Notes under the pieces: model-generated
What the model saw: only the letters and a program-made list of their open reading frames with translations
What the model was told of the DNA's origin: nothing
The model's database searches: none
Source: Ruminococcus sp.
GTDB taxonomy: Bacteria; Bacillota; Clostridia; Oscillospirales; Acutalibacteraceae
Direction: 5' to 3'
Assembly: GCA_017410265.1 (NCBI GenBank)
Contig: JAFQRC010000004.1
Coordinates: 62,001 to 126,000 of the forward strand
Length of the DNA stretch: 64,000 nucleotides
In this document: positions 1 through 7,392 of the stretch, piece after piece
Position numbering within the stretch: the first letter of the stretch is position 1
How the letters are laid out: the number at the start of each line of letters is the position of its first letter
Program-made: the position numbers and the translations under genes

Positions 1-210
1 TACATTTGAAATTCCGCCAAAGGACGGCGCGCCAAATCTACCGATGAGCATATATGCATCATCAGTTTGTTTTAGAAGTTCTTCAACCTCGAAAAGTCCC
101 CACGCGGGCTCGATTTTGAGCGCGAGTTCGTAAGCATCGGGGATGGTGGTTTCCTTTGCGAGTAAAGTAAGTATTTTGTCTAGTTCAAGTGCTTTAAAAT
201 GTCTGTTCAT
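1..210 (-). CDS. mutS2: Endonuclease MutS2, N-terminal fragment (cut by window edge)
   Basis: The first 70 residues are present; the rest lies beyond position 1. The fragment opens MNRHFKALELDKIL and continues with an EVEELLKQTDDAYMLIGRFG...FGGI stretch, which matches the MutS2 N-terminal helical domain (family pattern: TLEFDKIL, then LLxETDEA and GxPPxGG). MutS2 proteins are homodimeric ATPases, usually about 780 residues with a C-terminal Smr nuclease domain. They act on branched DNA, or on collided ribosomes in some Firmicutes; none of the catalytic parts is visible here. The ATG at 208-210 is one base from the recO stop codon, so it is probably translated from the same message as recO. 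Identification rests on a short N-terminus. Confidence 0.8.
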   Translation of the reverse strand, partial: MNRHFKALELDKILTLLAKETTIPDAYELALKIEPAWGLFEVEELLKQTDDAYMLIGRFGAPSFGGISNV

Positions 211-211
211 A

Positions 212-958
212 TCAGTCACTCATCATTTTAAAAAATTGTAGTGTTAAATAGTCTTTTTCTGTGATTGAACTCAGATACGCTTCTGAAATCACATTGAGTA
301 GTTTAAGCGAATCTTCGTTCAGGTTAAATGAAAAAAGCTTTTCAAAGTCGGCGTAAAAGGTGTGGCGTAAAGCGGTGATGACACTTATCGGGGCGACTAT
401 TCCCAGAGCCCCGTTTTTGCGCGAACAACTCTCGCAGAAAAGCTTTCCTGTTTTCGGGATAAATGTCATGAGAGGAGCTTCGTATTCTCCACAGCAGTCG
501 CACATAACAAGGTCGGGCATATATCCGCACAACCCCATTAGTCGCATTTCGACACACGCTTTTAAAAGCCAAGGGTCTTTTTTATTGTTTGACAGCAGAA
601 AAAGTGCGTTTAAGATTAGTCTTAAAAACTCGTCCGCTTCCTGCTCTTTGGGGCAAAGGTTGAGTGAAAGTTCACAGAAATACTGAGCTAAACTCATATT
701 TCTGACATCTTTTCTCAGTCCCATAAACATCTCGATACTTTTCGCTTCGTCGATAGAATATGTACCCTTGTTTTCAAAAATTGAAAGCTGTGAAAAACAC
801 AAAAGCCCGGTGGATGCACACTTCGGGCTTTTGATATTCTTAGCACGACGCACAAACGCACGGATAACACCGTGAGAAGAGGTGAGTACAGTCACGAGCT
901 TATCCTGCTCATGTATACTCTGCTCCTTTAGTATCAGTCCGTTTGTCTTGAATTTCAT
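212..958 (-). CDS. recO: DNA repair protein RecO
   Basis: RecO (248 aa) anneals single strands and helps load RecA in the RecFOR recombination pathway. The N-terminal OB-fold begins MKFKTNGLILKEQSIHEQDKLVTVLT, the usual RecO opening. Residues around 150-180 carry two Cys pairs (CDCC and, about 20 residues later, CESC), the zinc finger seen in many RecO proteins. A longer reading upstream is possible, but the ATG at 958 has a GGAGG site seven bases upstream and matches the family start. The 5' end overlaps yqzL by 50 bases in another frame, and the stop abuts mutS2. The order era-yqzL-recO is the one known from Bacillus. Confidence 0.93.
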   Translation of the reverse strand: MKFKTNGLILKEQSIHEQDKLVTVLTSSHGVIRAFVRRAKNIKSPKCASTGLLCFSQLSIFENKGTYSIDEAKSIEMFMGLRKDVRNMSLAQYFCELSLNLCPKEQEADEFLRLILNALFLLSNNKKDPWLLKACVEMRLMGLCGYMPDLVMCDCCGEYEAPLMTFIPKTGKLFCESCSRKNGALGIVAPISVITALRHTFYADFEKLFSFNLNEDSLKLLNVISEAYLSSITEKDYLTLQFFKMMSD

Positions 959-1073
959 CTTTATCCTCCAAAGCCTTCGGGTCTTTTTTTGCGTTCTGGA
1001 TAGATTTATACTGCAGGTAGTCAAGTACACTGCCACTCATCAAAAAAGAGTTCCACGCATCTGTTTCGTTCAT
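909..1073 (-). CDS. yqzL: Small YqzL-like protein between era and recO
   Basis: A 54-residue reading frame starts at ATG 1073 (MNETDAWNSFLMSGSVLDYLQYK...) behind a GGGAGG site. The N-terminus fits the Bacillus YqzL pattern (a short protein with FWNLFEKTGSIEAYL-type sequence), and the position between era and recO is the conserved one. Its function is unknown in the family. The last 50 bases overlap the start of recO in a different frame; the recO ribosome site lies inside yqzL, so the two are probably translationally coupled. The C-terminal 25 residues are charged and unlike the family core, and may simply be a consequence of the overlap. Confidence rests on gene order, ribosome site and N-terminal similarity. 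Confidence 0.75.
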   Translation of the reverse strand: MNETDAWNSFLMSGSVLDYLQYKSIQNAKKDPKALEDKDEIQDKRTDTKGAEYT

Positions 1074-1118
1074 ATTATCTGCCTCCCTGAAAAGTGGGGA
1101 TAACCCCGTGTAAGGTTA

Positions 1119-1347
1119 TTATACCTGAGAGGAGTGCAGATATAGTGGGAAAAATGTAGAAGCCAAAAATTGCATTATTAAGCGCCGAGGTGCGGAGCCT
1201 TCGAAATAATGACGGACGAGCAAAACCGACCAAAAGACACTAAGTGTCTGACGGAAGGGTTTCGAGTAGGAGTTATTTGAAGGAAAGCGCAGCACAACGA
1301 GGCGTGATATCGCCGTACGCAGTACCCATAACAAGCGCCTTAGACGC
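1119..1347. repeat. Candidate dispersed-repeat sequence between era and yqzL
   Basis: This 229-bp gap lies inside an otherwise tightly packed operon. It is GC-richer than other gaps and contains a near-palindrome GGCGTGATATCGCC. Part of it (a GCGCAG...GAGGCGTGATAT segment at about 1299-1322) recurs with few changes at about 8706-8729, after the HPr gene. An open frame crosses it on the minus strand, but its sequence is low-complexity and unlike any family I know, so I do not call it a protein. This may be a fragment of a genome-wide intergenic repeat; one partial second copy in the window is the only direct support. Confidence 0.35.
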
Positions 1348-2262
1348 TTAGTTGTCAAAATCTTTCTGGTTAAAGCCGAAGTTATTGAGGAGAGCTTCTC
1401 TGTTTCTCCAGTCCTCTTTGACCTTCACCCAGGTCTTAAGGTTCACTTTGCAATCAAAGAACTTCTCCATATCCTGTCGAGCATAGGTGCTGATTTTCTT
1501 GAGCATTGAGCCACCCTTGCCGATGATGATGCCTTTGTGAGTTGAGCGCTCACAGTAAATGGTAGCGTCGATATCTAAAATCTCACTGTCTTCTCTTGTC
1601 TTCATTCTCTCGATAACAACAGCGGTGCCGTGAGGGATTTCCTTGTCTGTTAAACGCAGGATTTTTTCTCTTATCATCTCAGCGGCAAGCACCTTTTCAG
1701 GCTGGTCGGTGAGTGCGTCTTCTTCGAAGAAATGTCCGCCTTCGCTACACAGCTTTTTGAGCTCATCAAGCAACTCGTCGACACCTTTACCGTCCACTGC
1801 ACAAACAGGCACAACGGCTTCAAAATTGTAGAGATTTGAGTAAGAGAGTATCAATTCGAGCAACTGCTCCTTGTCTTTTAACATATCGATTTTGTTGATA
1901 GCTAGCACAACGGGAGTGTTGCTCTTTTTAAATTTTTCTATCAGCATAAGCTCGGTTTTACCGACTTCTTTGTCAGCTTCGACAACTAAAACGCACGCGT
2001 CAACGCCCATAACGGACTCGTTGATGGAGCGTACCATATACTGGCCGAGAGTGGTTTTCGGTTTGTGCATACCAGGTGTGTCAATAAAAACAAGCTGATA
2101 CTCACCCTGTGTCAAAATACCCATAATTCTGGTACGGGTGGTCTGAGGTTTTGAAGATACTATAGCGATTTTTTGCTTCAGCATACAGTTTAACAGCGAG
2201 GATTTACCGACATTCGGTCTTCCTGTCAGCGCGATAAAAGCTGATTTATCTTTTGTGTTCAT
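1348..2262 (-). CDS. era: GTPase Era (16S rRNA maturation / 30S assembly)
   Basis: Era (304 aa) is an essential GTPase that binds the 3' end of 16S rRNA during 30S assembly. The G domain shows G1 GRPNVGKSS (residues 14-22), a TTRTR switch I, DTPG (G3), NKID (G4), and SA-type G5 sequence replaced by VCAVDGKG. The C-terminal KH domain contains the GKGGSMLKKI RNA-binding loop at about residue 250. Length is typical (about 300). An AGGA site precedes the ATG at 2262. It sits two bases downstream of dgkA in the phoH-ybeY-dgkA-era-yqzL-recO order; the cdd gene that lies between dgkA and era in Bacillus is missing. Confidence 0.97.
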   Translation of the reverse strand: MNTKDKSAFIALTGRPNVGKSSLLNCMLKQKIAIVSSKPQTTRTRIMGILTQGEYQLVFIDTPGMHKPKTTLGQYMVRSINESVMGVDACVLVVEADKEVGKTELMLIEKFKKSNTPVVLAINKIDMLKDKEQLLELILSYSNLYNFEAVVPVCAVDGKGVDELLDELKKLCSEGGHFFEEDALTDQPEKVLAAEMIREKILRLTDKEIPHGTAVVIERMKTREDSEILDIDATIYCERSTHKGIIIGKGGSMLKKISTYARQDMEKFFDCKVNLKTWVKVKEDWRNREALLNNFGFNQKDFDN

Positions 2263-2264
2263 AA

Positions 2265-2789
2265 TTAGTCCTTTTTAGTTTCTTCTTTGGTTTTTGAAAT
2301 ATGTTTTTTGATAGTGCCTAAATATTTTTCAGGTTTGACGGCTATGAAGCAGACAGCTAAAGCTGAGCCTAGTATGAGTACTATCAGATCAAAGATATTG
2401 TGTGTGAAATAGCTTAGAATATATTTGAACACATCGACTCGGAACAGCAGAATAAATGCGACGATAACCGCACTGATAGCGGACACAAGCACAGCTCCTG
2501 CTGAAACATCTTTGATGAATTCGATATTCTTGTTGTATTCTGTGGTTACTGTATCGCACACACGCTCAAGCACGGTGTTGAAAATCTCGCAGATAAAAAC
2601 ACTGGCAATTGTTAAGATGAGTAATGCCCACTGAGCACTTGAAAGATTGTAGAATTTAGCACAGAAAGCTATTACATACAAAGCCGCGACAAGGTGAAAT
2701 CTCATATGCGACTCTGTTTTCAGTACTGACAGCAGACCTCTTATAGCGTAGTAAAAGCTGTGAACTTGCTTTATGAATCTTTCTTTCAT
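2265..2789 (-). CDS. dgkA: Diacylglycerol kinase / undecaprenol kinase family protein
   Basis: Small integral membrane kinase (174 aa). The N-terminal segment FYYAIRGLLSVLKTESHMRFHL, the helix EIFNTVLERVCD (residues about 72-83, with the catalytic Glu/Asn pattern of the family) and KDVSAGAVLVSA are DgkA signatures. Members in Firmicutes phosphorylate undecaprenol rather than diacylglycerol, recycling the lipid carrier for wall synthesis. About three membrane helices cover residues 30-125; an additional hydrophobic stretch at about 130-155 makes it longer than the classic 120-135 aa protein. I take ATG 2789 as the start, four bases after the ybeY stop; an in-frame GTG at 2804 would overlap ybeY. 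Confidence 0.9.
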   Translation of the reverse strand: MKERFIKQVHSFYYAIRGLLSVLKTESHMRFHLVAALYVIAFCAKFYNLSSAQWALLILTIASVFICEIFNTVLERVCDTVTTEYNKNIEFIKDVSAGAVLVSAISAVIVAFILLFRVDVFKYILSYFTHNIFDLIVLILGSALAVCFIAVKPEKYLGTIKKHISKTKEETKKD

Positions 2790-2793
2790 AGTT

Positions 2794-3297
2794 TTATTCT
2801 TCACCTATGTAGCCCTGACTTGCTTCGAGTCCGAGCATATCCATAACATATTCTTCTTTTTCTCTCATATGTACCTTCTCAAGTGGCTCCATATGGTCAT
2901 AACCTAAAAGATGAAGTACGCTGTGAGCGGTGAGGTAGCCTACTTCCCTCTGGAAGGAGTGGCCGTAAAGCTCAGACTGTTCGAGAGCTTTTTCCATAGA
3001 GATGACAACATCTCCTAAAATCTGAGCACCGGTAGTAGGGTCAATGTCGTATTTTCCGTCACTGCCCATTGGGAAAGAAAGCACATCAGTTTCAATCGGC
3101 TTATCTCTATACTGAGCGTTGAGTTCTTTAATCTGTTCGTTGTCTACAAAGGTTACGCTGATTTCAGCGGAGCCTTCGAAATGCTCCATTTTGAGCACTG
3201 CGTTACAACATCTTCTGATGAGCATTCTCAGTCCTGTAGGAATCTTGACTGTTTTCTGTGAATTTGTGATTATTACCCTTACCTTATCCTTTGTCAT
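2794..3297 (-). CDS. ybeY: Endoribonuclease / rRNA maturation factor YbeY
   Basis: YbeY (167 aa) is a single-strand RNase needed for 16S rRNA 3'-end processing and ribosome quality control. The zinc site is HSVLHLLGYDH (three His near residues 130-140), and the strand LNAQYRDKPIETDVLSFPM matches the family. ATG 3297 is chosen because the sequence MTKDKVRVIITN begins there with a GAGGAGG site upstream; a longer in-frame extension has an Arg-rich composition that only mirrors the end of phoH. It overlaps the end of phoH by 14 bases. The phoH-ybeY pair is conserved across bacteria. Confidence 0.95.
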   Translation of the reverse strand: MTKDKVRVIITNSQKTVKIPTGLRMLIRRCCNAVLKMEHFEGSAEISVTFVDNEQIKELNAQYRDKPIETDVLSFPMGSDGKYDIDPTTGAQILGDVVISMEKALEQSELYGHSFQREVGYLTAHSVLHLLGYDHMEPLEKVHMREKEEYVMDMLGLEASQGYIGEE

Positions 3298-4255
3298 GTC
3301 TTCTCTTTGCCTCCTCATTTTTTTCATACGCCTTGATGATGTCCTGCACAAGCTTGTGCCTTACGACATCTTTTTCAGAAAAAGTTACATGTTTAATATC
3401 CTTGATATTTTTGAGTATTTTAACGGCCTCTTTGAGTCCGCTTTTAGCACCATTTGGCAGGTCAATCTGGGTGATGTCGCCTGTGATGACCATTTTTGAC
3501 CCGTTGCCAAGTCTTGTTAAGAACATTTTCATCTGTTCGCTGGTTGTGTTCTGAGCTTCGTCTAATATGATGAATGAATCATCGAGCGTTCTGCCTCGCA
3601 TATAAGCAAGAGGAGCAACCTCGATGTTTCCGCGCTCTAAATATTTCTGGTATGTTTCAGCGCCGAGCATATCAAAAAGTGCATCGTAAAGTGGGCGCAG
3701 ATACGGGTCAACCTTGCTCTGTAAATCACCCGGAAGAAAACCGAGTTTTTCGCCTGCTTCAACCGCAGGACGGGTGAGGATAATTCGGTTTATCTCTTTA
3801 GCTCTAAAAGCCGTAACTGCCATAGCTACTGCAAGGTAAGTTTTGCCTGTACCTGCAGGGCCTACGCCGATTGTGATAGTGTTGTCTTTGATAGCCGAGC
3901 AGTAGTGCTTTTGACCGATGGTTTTAGGTTTAATCGGTTTGCCCTTAGCTGTAACACAAATACAGTCGGACGCTAACTGTTCGATTTTTTCTTCACTGCC
4001 CTCGTTGATAAGGGAGATGCAGTATCTCACATTTTGCTCGGAGAGCTGTTCGCCTCTATTTAATAGCGACAACAACGAGTCGATGACCTTAGCTGCTTTC
4101 ATAACATTTTCAGGGTCACCGCTTATTTTAAGCTCGCTATCTCTGGCGGTCACTCTCACAGAAAATTCAGACTCAATGAGCTTTATGTTTTCGTCAAAGC
4201 TACCGAACAGTGCAACTGCGTGTTCCATACGGTCAATACTGATGATTTGTTCCAT
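3284..4255 (-). CDS. phoH: PhoH-like ATPase
   Basis: PhoH family protein (323 aa), a RecA-fold ATPase thought to work with YbeY in RNA metabolism. Residues about 20-95 form the N-terminal KH-like part. Walker A is GPAGTGKT, and Walker B appears as FIILDEAQN with downstream RLGNGSKMVITGDITQID. ATG 4255 has an AGGAG site eight bases upstream; the longer reading from 4291 is hydrophobic and lacks a site. It is the first gene of the minus-strand operon running to recO and mutS2, and has its own sigma-A-type promoter about 40 bases upstream. Confidence 0.95.
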   Translation of the reverse strand: MEQIISIDRMEHAVALFGSFDENIKLIESEFSVRVTARDSELKISGDPENVMKAAKVIDSLLSLLNRGEQLSEQNVRYCISLINEGSEEKIEQLASDCICVTAKGKPIKPKTIGQKHYCSAIKDNTITIGVGPAGTGKTYLAVAMAVTAFRAKEINRIILTRPAVEAGEKLGFLPGDLQSKVDPYLRPLYDALFDMLGAETYQKYLERGNIEVAPLAYMRGRTLDDSFIILDEAQNTTSEQMKMFLTRLGNGSKMVITGDITQIDLPNGAKSGLKEAVKILKNIKDIKHVTFSEKDVVRHKLVQDIIKAYEKNEEAKRRHDKG

Positions 4256-4296
4256 TAAAAAACTCCTGAAGTAGTAAACAAATTTATACAAATGAC

Positions 4297-4325
4297 ATTA
4301 TATCACAAAGTATCGGCAAAATCAA
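4297..4325 (-). promoter_or_regulatory. Sigma-A-type promoter of the phoH-recO operon
   Basis: Read on the minus strand: -35 TTGATT (4325-4320), a 17-base spacer, and a perfect -10 TATAAT (4302-4297), about 42 bases before the phoH ATG. It faces away from the ylxM-ffh promoter about 70 bp away, so the two housekeeping operons fire divergently. Confidence 0.75.
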
Positions 4326-4390
4326 AGAAAATATAACATAATATATAGAAAAATTTCTGTACTTTAAATGCGGAAAAATCGTGATTATGC

Positions 4391-4419
4391 TTGACAAAGT
4401 GAAAACACTTTGATATAAT
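4391..4419 (+). promoter_or_regulatory. Consensus sigma-A promoter of ylxM-ffh
   Basis: A perfect -35 TTGACA (4391-4396), a 17-base spacer and a perfect -10 TATAAT (4414-4419). The spacer contains most of a palindrome, AAAGTG-AAAA-CACTTT (4396-4411). This is the strongest promoter-like sequence in the window and precedes the SRP/ribosome-assembly operon. Confidence 0.85.
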
Positions 4420-4427
4420 CGCAGAAG

Positions 4428-4448
4428 TGTAAAGGAATTCACTTTACA
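4428..4448 (+). promoter_or_regulatory. Inverted repeat just after the ylxM-ffh promoter
   Basis: TGTAAAG (4428-4434), seven bases, then CTTTACA (4442-4448). It begins about nine bases after the -10 box, so it lies at or just past the transcription start. It could be an operator or a 5' stabilising hairpin; no regulator is identified. Confidence 0.4.
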
Positions 4449-4473
4449 GATAAACGGTCGGGAGGGTGATTTT

Positions 4474-4830
4474 TTGGAGAAAAATCTTGAAATTTCGCTG
4501 CTTTTCGACTTTTACGGAGAGATGCTCACTAAAACTCAGCAGGAGGCTATCAGCCTGTACTATAACGATGATTTGTCGCTAGGTGAAGTTGCTGAGATTT
4601 TGTCGATGTCCAGACAGGGCGTCAGAGATGCACTAAACAGAGCGAAAAAGAGTCTATATACTTTTGAAGAGAATTTAAAGCTCTGTGAGCGTTTTTCTAA
4701 AACAAAAGAAGGACTTTTGAAAATTATCGAGTCTTCGTCACAGCTTTCAACAATAGATAATGAAATGGTCAGAAAGCTATCAAAAGATATTAAAGACACC
4801 GCGCAAAAGCTTTATGAACAGGAGGTCTGA
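4474..4830 (+). CDS. ylxM: YlxM family DNA-binding / SRP-operon protein
   Basis: 118-aa protein of the UPF0122/YlxM family, which travels with ffh in Firmicutes and has a sigma-70 region-4-like helix-turn-helix. Residues about 20-55 (LTKTQQEAISLYYNDDLSLGEVAEILSMSRQGVRDALNRAKKSL, given here only for its key TKTQQE and SRQGVRD blocks) show that HTH. The start is a TTG at 4474 preceded by GGGAGGGTG; no ATG fits. The gene ends two bases before ffh. Its role in SRP function is suggested in the family but not settled. Confidence 0.92.
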   Translation: MEKNLEISLLFDFYGEMLTKTQQEAISLYYNDDLSLGEVAEILSMSRQGVRDALNRAKKSLYTFEENLKLCERFSKTKEGLLKIIESSSQLSTIDNEMVRKLSKDIKDTAQKLYEQEV

Positions 4831-4832
4831 TT

Positions 4833-6206
4833 ATGGCATTTGAGGGTTTATCCGAGAAACTCAGCCGTGCTTTCAAAAAGCTCAAAAATAAAGGTAAATT
4901 ATCCGAAGCTGATGTTAAAGAAGCGATGCGAGAAGTCAGACTTGCTTTGCTTGAGGCTGACGTTAACTATAAAGTTGCTAAAGATTTTACAAAGAGAGTT
5001 ACCGAGCGTGCAGTAGGCTCGAATGTTTTGGAGAGTCTTACTCCTGCGCAGATGGTTATCAAAATCGTAAACGAAGAGCTCACAGCACTTATGGGCTCTG
5101 AGAATGCAAGACTCAATTTTGCGTCAAAACCGCCGACAGTCATTATGATGTGCGGTCTTCAGGGTGCAGGTAAAACAACCCACTCTGCAAAGCTTGCGCT
5201 GTTTCTGAAGAATCAGAATCATCGACCACTTATGGTCGCTTGTGATATCTATCGTCCTGCTGCTATCCAGCAGTTGAAGGTAGTAGGCGAAAAAGCGGGA
5301 GTTCCGGTTTTTGAAATGGGACAGGAAAATCCTGTGAAAATCGCAAAAGAAGCTATAAAGCACGCTAAAGATTACGGCAACGACATCGTAATCTTAGATA
5401 CTGCAGGTCGACTCCACATCGACGAAGAGCTTATGAACGAGCTCAAGAATATCAAAGGTGAAGTCAATGTTCATGAAGTGTTGCTCGTTATTGACTCGAT
5501 GACAGGTCAGGACGCTGTAAATGTAGCTAAGACCTTCAACGAACTGCTTGACATCACGGGTGTTATCCTGACAAAGCTCGACGGTGATACCAGAGGCGGT
5601 GCGGCGCTTTCAGTAAAGGAAGTCACAGGCCGTCCGATTAAATTCTCAGGTACAGGTGAAAAGCTCGAAGACTTAGAAGCTTTCCACCCTGACAGAATGG
5701 CTAACAGAATCTTAGGTATGGGCGATGTGCTTTCACTTATCGAGGAAGCTGAGCAGAAGCTCGACCAGAAAAAGGCTGAAAAGCTCGCTGAGAAAATGCT
5801 CAAGAATAAAATGGACTTCAACGATTTGTACGACCAGTTCGAGCAGATTCAGAATATGGGTCCTATCAAAGGCATTTTGTCAAAGCTCCCAGGTGTAGGA
5901 AACAAAGTTGACGATATGGATATCAACGAACGCCAGATAGACTGGTGCAAAGCGATTATCCTCTCTATGACTAAAGAAGAGCGTGAAAAACCACAGCTGA
6001 TAAATCCTTCCCGAAAGCGTAGAATCGCAGCGGGCTCGGGCAGAAGTGTTGAAGAAGTCAACAGACTTATTAAACAGCTTGAGCAGACACAGAAAATGAT
6101 GAAGCAGCTTACCCGCAACACAAAAAAAGGCAAGCGTATGCCAAATCTTCCGGGACTCGGCGGTCCGATGGGTCCGATGGGTGGCGGGGGCTTCCCAGGA
6201 TTTTAA
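4833..6206 (+). CDS. ffh: Signal recognition particle protein Ffh
   Basis: Ffh (457 aa) is the GTPase of the bacterial signal recognition particle; it binds 4.5S RNA and hydrophobic signal sequences and delivers nascent chains to FtsY. The N domain is residues 1-90. The G domain has P-loop GLQGAGKTT (108-116), DTAGRLH (about 190) and TKLDGDTRGG. The Met-rich M domain runs from about 300 and carries the RNA-binding SGRSVEEVNRLIKQ helices; the tail is Gly/Pro/Met-rich (PMGPMGGGGFPGF). An AGGAGGT site lies ahead of the ATG. The 4.5S RNA gene was not seen here. Confidence 0.98.
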   Translation: MAFEGLSEKLSRAFKKLKNKGKLSEADVKEAMREVRLALLEADVNYKVAKDFTKRVTERAVGSNVLESLTPAQMVIKIVNEELTALMGSENARLNFASKPPTVIMMCGLQGAGKTTHSAKLALFLKNQNHRPLMVACDIYRPAAIQQLKVVGEKAGVPVFEMGQENPVKIAKEAIKHAKDYGNDIVILDTAGRLHIDEELMNELKNIKGEVNVHEVLLVIDSMTGQDAVNVAKTFNELLDITGVILTKLDGDTRGGAALSVKEVTGRPIKFSGTGEKLEDLEAFHPDRMANRILGMGDVLSLIEEAEQKLDQKKAEKLAEKMLKNKMDFNDLYDQFEQIQNMGPIKGILSKLPGVGNKVDDMDINERQIDWCKAIILSMTKEEREKPQLINPSRKRRIAAGSGRSVEEVNRLIKQLEQTQKMMKQLTRNTKKGKRMPNLPGLGGPMGPMGGGGFPGF

Positions 6207-6278
6207 TTAAGTTTATAATGCCAATAATTTACATTGGTAAATAAATATAAAAAGTAAAATATATTGGAGGAAAAAACA

Positions 6279-6518
6279 ATGGTAAAAATCAGATTAAGAA
6301 GAATGGGCGCTAAGAAATCACCTTTCTACAGAATCGTAGTTGCTGATTCTAGATACCCAAGAGATGGCCGTTTCATTGAAGAAATCGGCACATACAACCC
6401 ACTCACAGAGCCATCAGAGGTTAAAGTTGACGCTGACAAGGTTAAGGAGTGGATCGCTAAGGGCGCACAGCCTACAGATACTGTTAAGAATCTTTTCAAG
6501 AAGAACGGTATTCTCTAA
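6279..6518 (+). CDS. rpsP: 30S ribosomal protein S16
   Basis: S16 (79 aa) is a 30S assembly protein. The sequence [25 protein letters not shown] and the following [14 protein letters not shown] are diagnostic. The ATG at 6279 has a GGAGG site nine bases upstream, so an upstream in-frame MEEKT extension is not used. It lies between ffh and khpA, the standard Firmicutes ffh-rpsP-khpA-rimM-trmD order. Confidence 0.98.
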   Translation: MVKIRLRRMGAKKSPFYRIVVADSRYPRDGRFIEEIGTYNPLTEPSEVKVDADKVKEWIAKGAQPTDTVKNLFKKNGIL

Positions 6519-6540
6519 TTTCTGAAAGGAAACAGTTTTG

Positions 6541-6774
6541 ATGAAAGACTTACTTTTGACGATTGCTAAGGGTCTTGTTGAAGAGCCAAACGAGGTTTCT
6601 GTAACACAGGACGATGTAAACGAAGAGGGAGTAATCGTGTATCACATTCATGTTGCTGAAAACGATATGGGCAGAATTATAGGCAAGCAGGGCAGAATCG
6701 CTAAGGCTATCCGTACTGTTGCTCGTTCTGCAGCTATTCGAAGCAACGAGAAAATTATGGTCGAAATCGACTAA
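6541..6774 (+). CDS. khpA: KH-domain RNA-binding protein KhpA
   Basis: KhpA/YlqC (77 aa) is a single KH-domain protein that, with KhpB/Jag, binds small RNAs and affects cell elongation and division in Firmicutes. The GXXG loop is GKQGRIAKAIRT in the second half. An in-frame TTG directly precedes the chosen ATG (6541); the AGGA site at about 6526 suits either. A clear terminator follows, so rimM-trmD probably has a separate promoter as well. Confidence 0.93.
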   Translation: MKDLLLTIAKGLVEEPNEVSVTQDDVNEEGVIVYHIHVAENDMGRIIGKQGRIAKAIRTVARSAAIRSNEKIMVEID

Positions 6775-6787
6775 TACTTTTATGAAG

Positions 6788-6816
6788 AAAGCGGTGTGAA
6801 AACATCGCTTTTTTAT
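6788..6816 (+). terminator. Rho-independent terminator after khpA
   Basis: A stem AAAGCGGTGT / ACATCGCTTT with a GAAA loop, followed by a run of T. It ends the ylxM-ffh-rpsP-khpA transcript, at least in part. Confidence 0.75.
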
Positions 6817-6879
6817 TTGCTTTACTATTTCTTCTACTTGTGATAAAATCAACCTGAAATATTTTTGTAGGTGACATTT

Positions 6880-7392
6880 ATGGTTAAAAAGTTTTTAGAA
6901 GGCGGAAAAATCGTTGGTACTCACGGAGTAAGAGGTGAAATGCGAGTTGAATGCTGGTGCGACTCACCCCAGTTTTTAGCACAGTTCAAGACCCTCTATT
7001 TTGATGAGGGAAAAGAGAAAGTAAAGGTGCAGTCGCGCGCACATAAAAATATGGTACTGATGAAAATGCCGGGGATAGATACTATCGAGCAGGCTGATAC
7101 TTTAAGAGGTAAAATCGTCTACATCAAGCGGTCCGATATAAAGCTTGAAGAGGGTGTGAATTTTGTTCAGGATTTAATCGGACTCGAGGTAATTGATTCT
7201 GCGACTTCAGAAGTTTACGGCACGGTTAAAGATGTTCTGCGAACAGGTTCTAACGATGTTTATGAGATGAAGGGCAAGGATGATAAACTGTACTATATCC
7301 CAGCTATTCCTGATATCGTTGACGAAATTGATATTGATGGCGGAAAGCTGTTGATCACACCGATGAAAGGATTGTTCTCTGATGAGGATTGA
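6880..7392 (+). CDS. rimM: Ribosome maturation factor RimM
   Basis: RimM (170 aa) binds S19 and helps mature the 30S head. Visible features are the N-terminal beta-barrel GKIVGTHGVRGEMRVECW, and the C-terminal PRC-barrel with DLIGLEVID, YYIPAIPDIVDEIDIDGGKLLITPMKGLF. The ATG at 6880 is preceded by TAGGTG; an in-frame GTG at 6871 is part of that site. The 3' end overlaps trmD by 11 bases. The upstream gap has a weaker promoter-like pair (TTTACT, 17 bases, TAAAAT, ending about 6849). Confidence 0.96.
   Translation: MVKKFLEGGKIVGTHGVRGEMRVECWCDSPQFLAQFKTLYFDEGKEKVKVQSRAHKNMVLMKMPGIDTIEQADTLRGKIVYIKRSDIKLEEGVNFVQDLIGLEVIDSATSEVYGTVKDVLRTGSNDVYEMKGKDDKLYYIPAIPDIVDEIDIDGGKLLITPMKGLFSDED

Noticed and set aside
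1119..1358. 79-residue open frame on the minus strand after era (MTTKRLRRLLW...)
   Set aside because: Starts inside era, has no ribosome site, and its Arg/Leu/Ser-rich sequence looks like translation of a repeat. Kept only as a repeat candidate.
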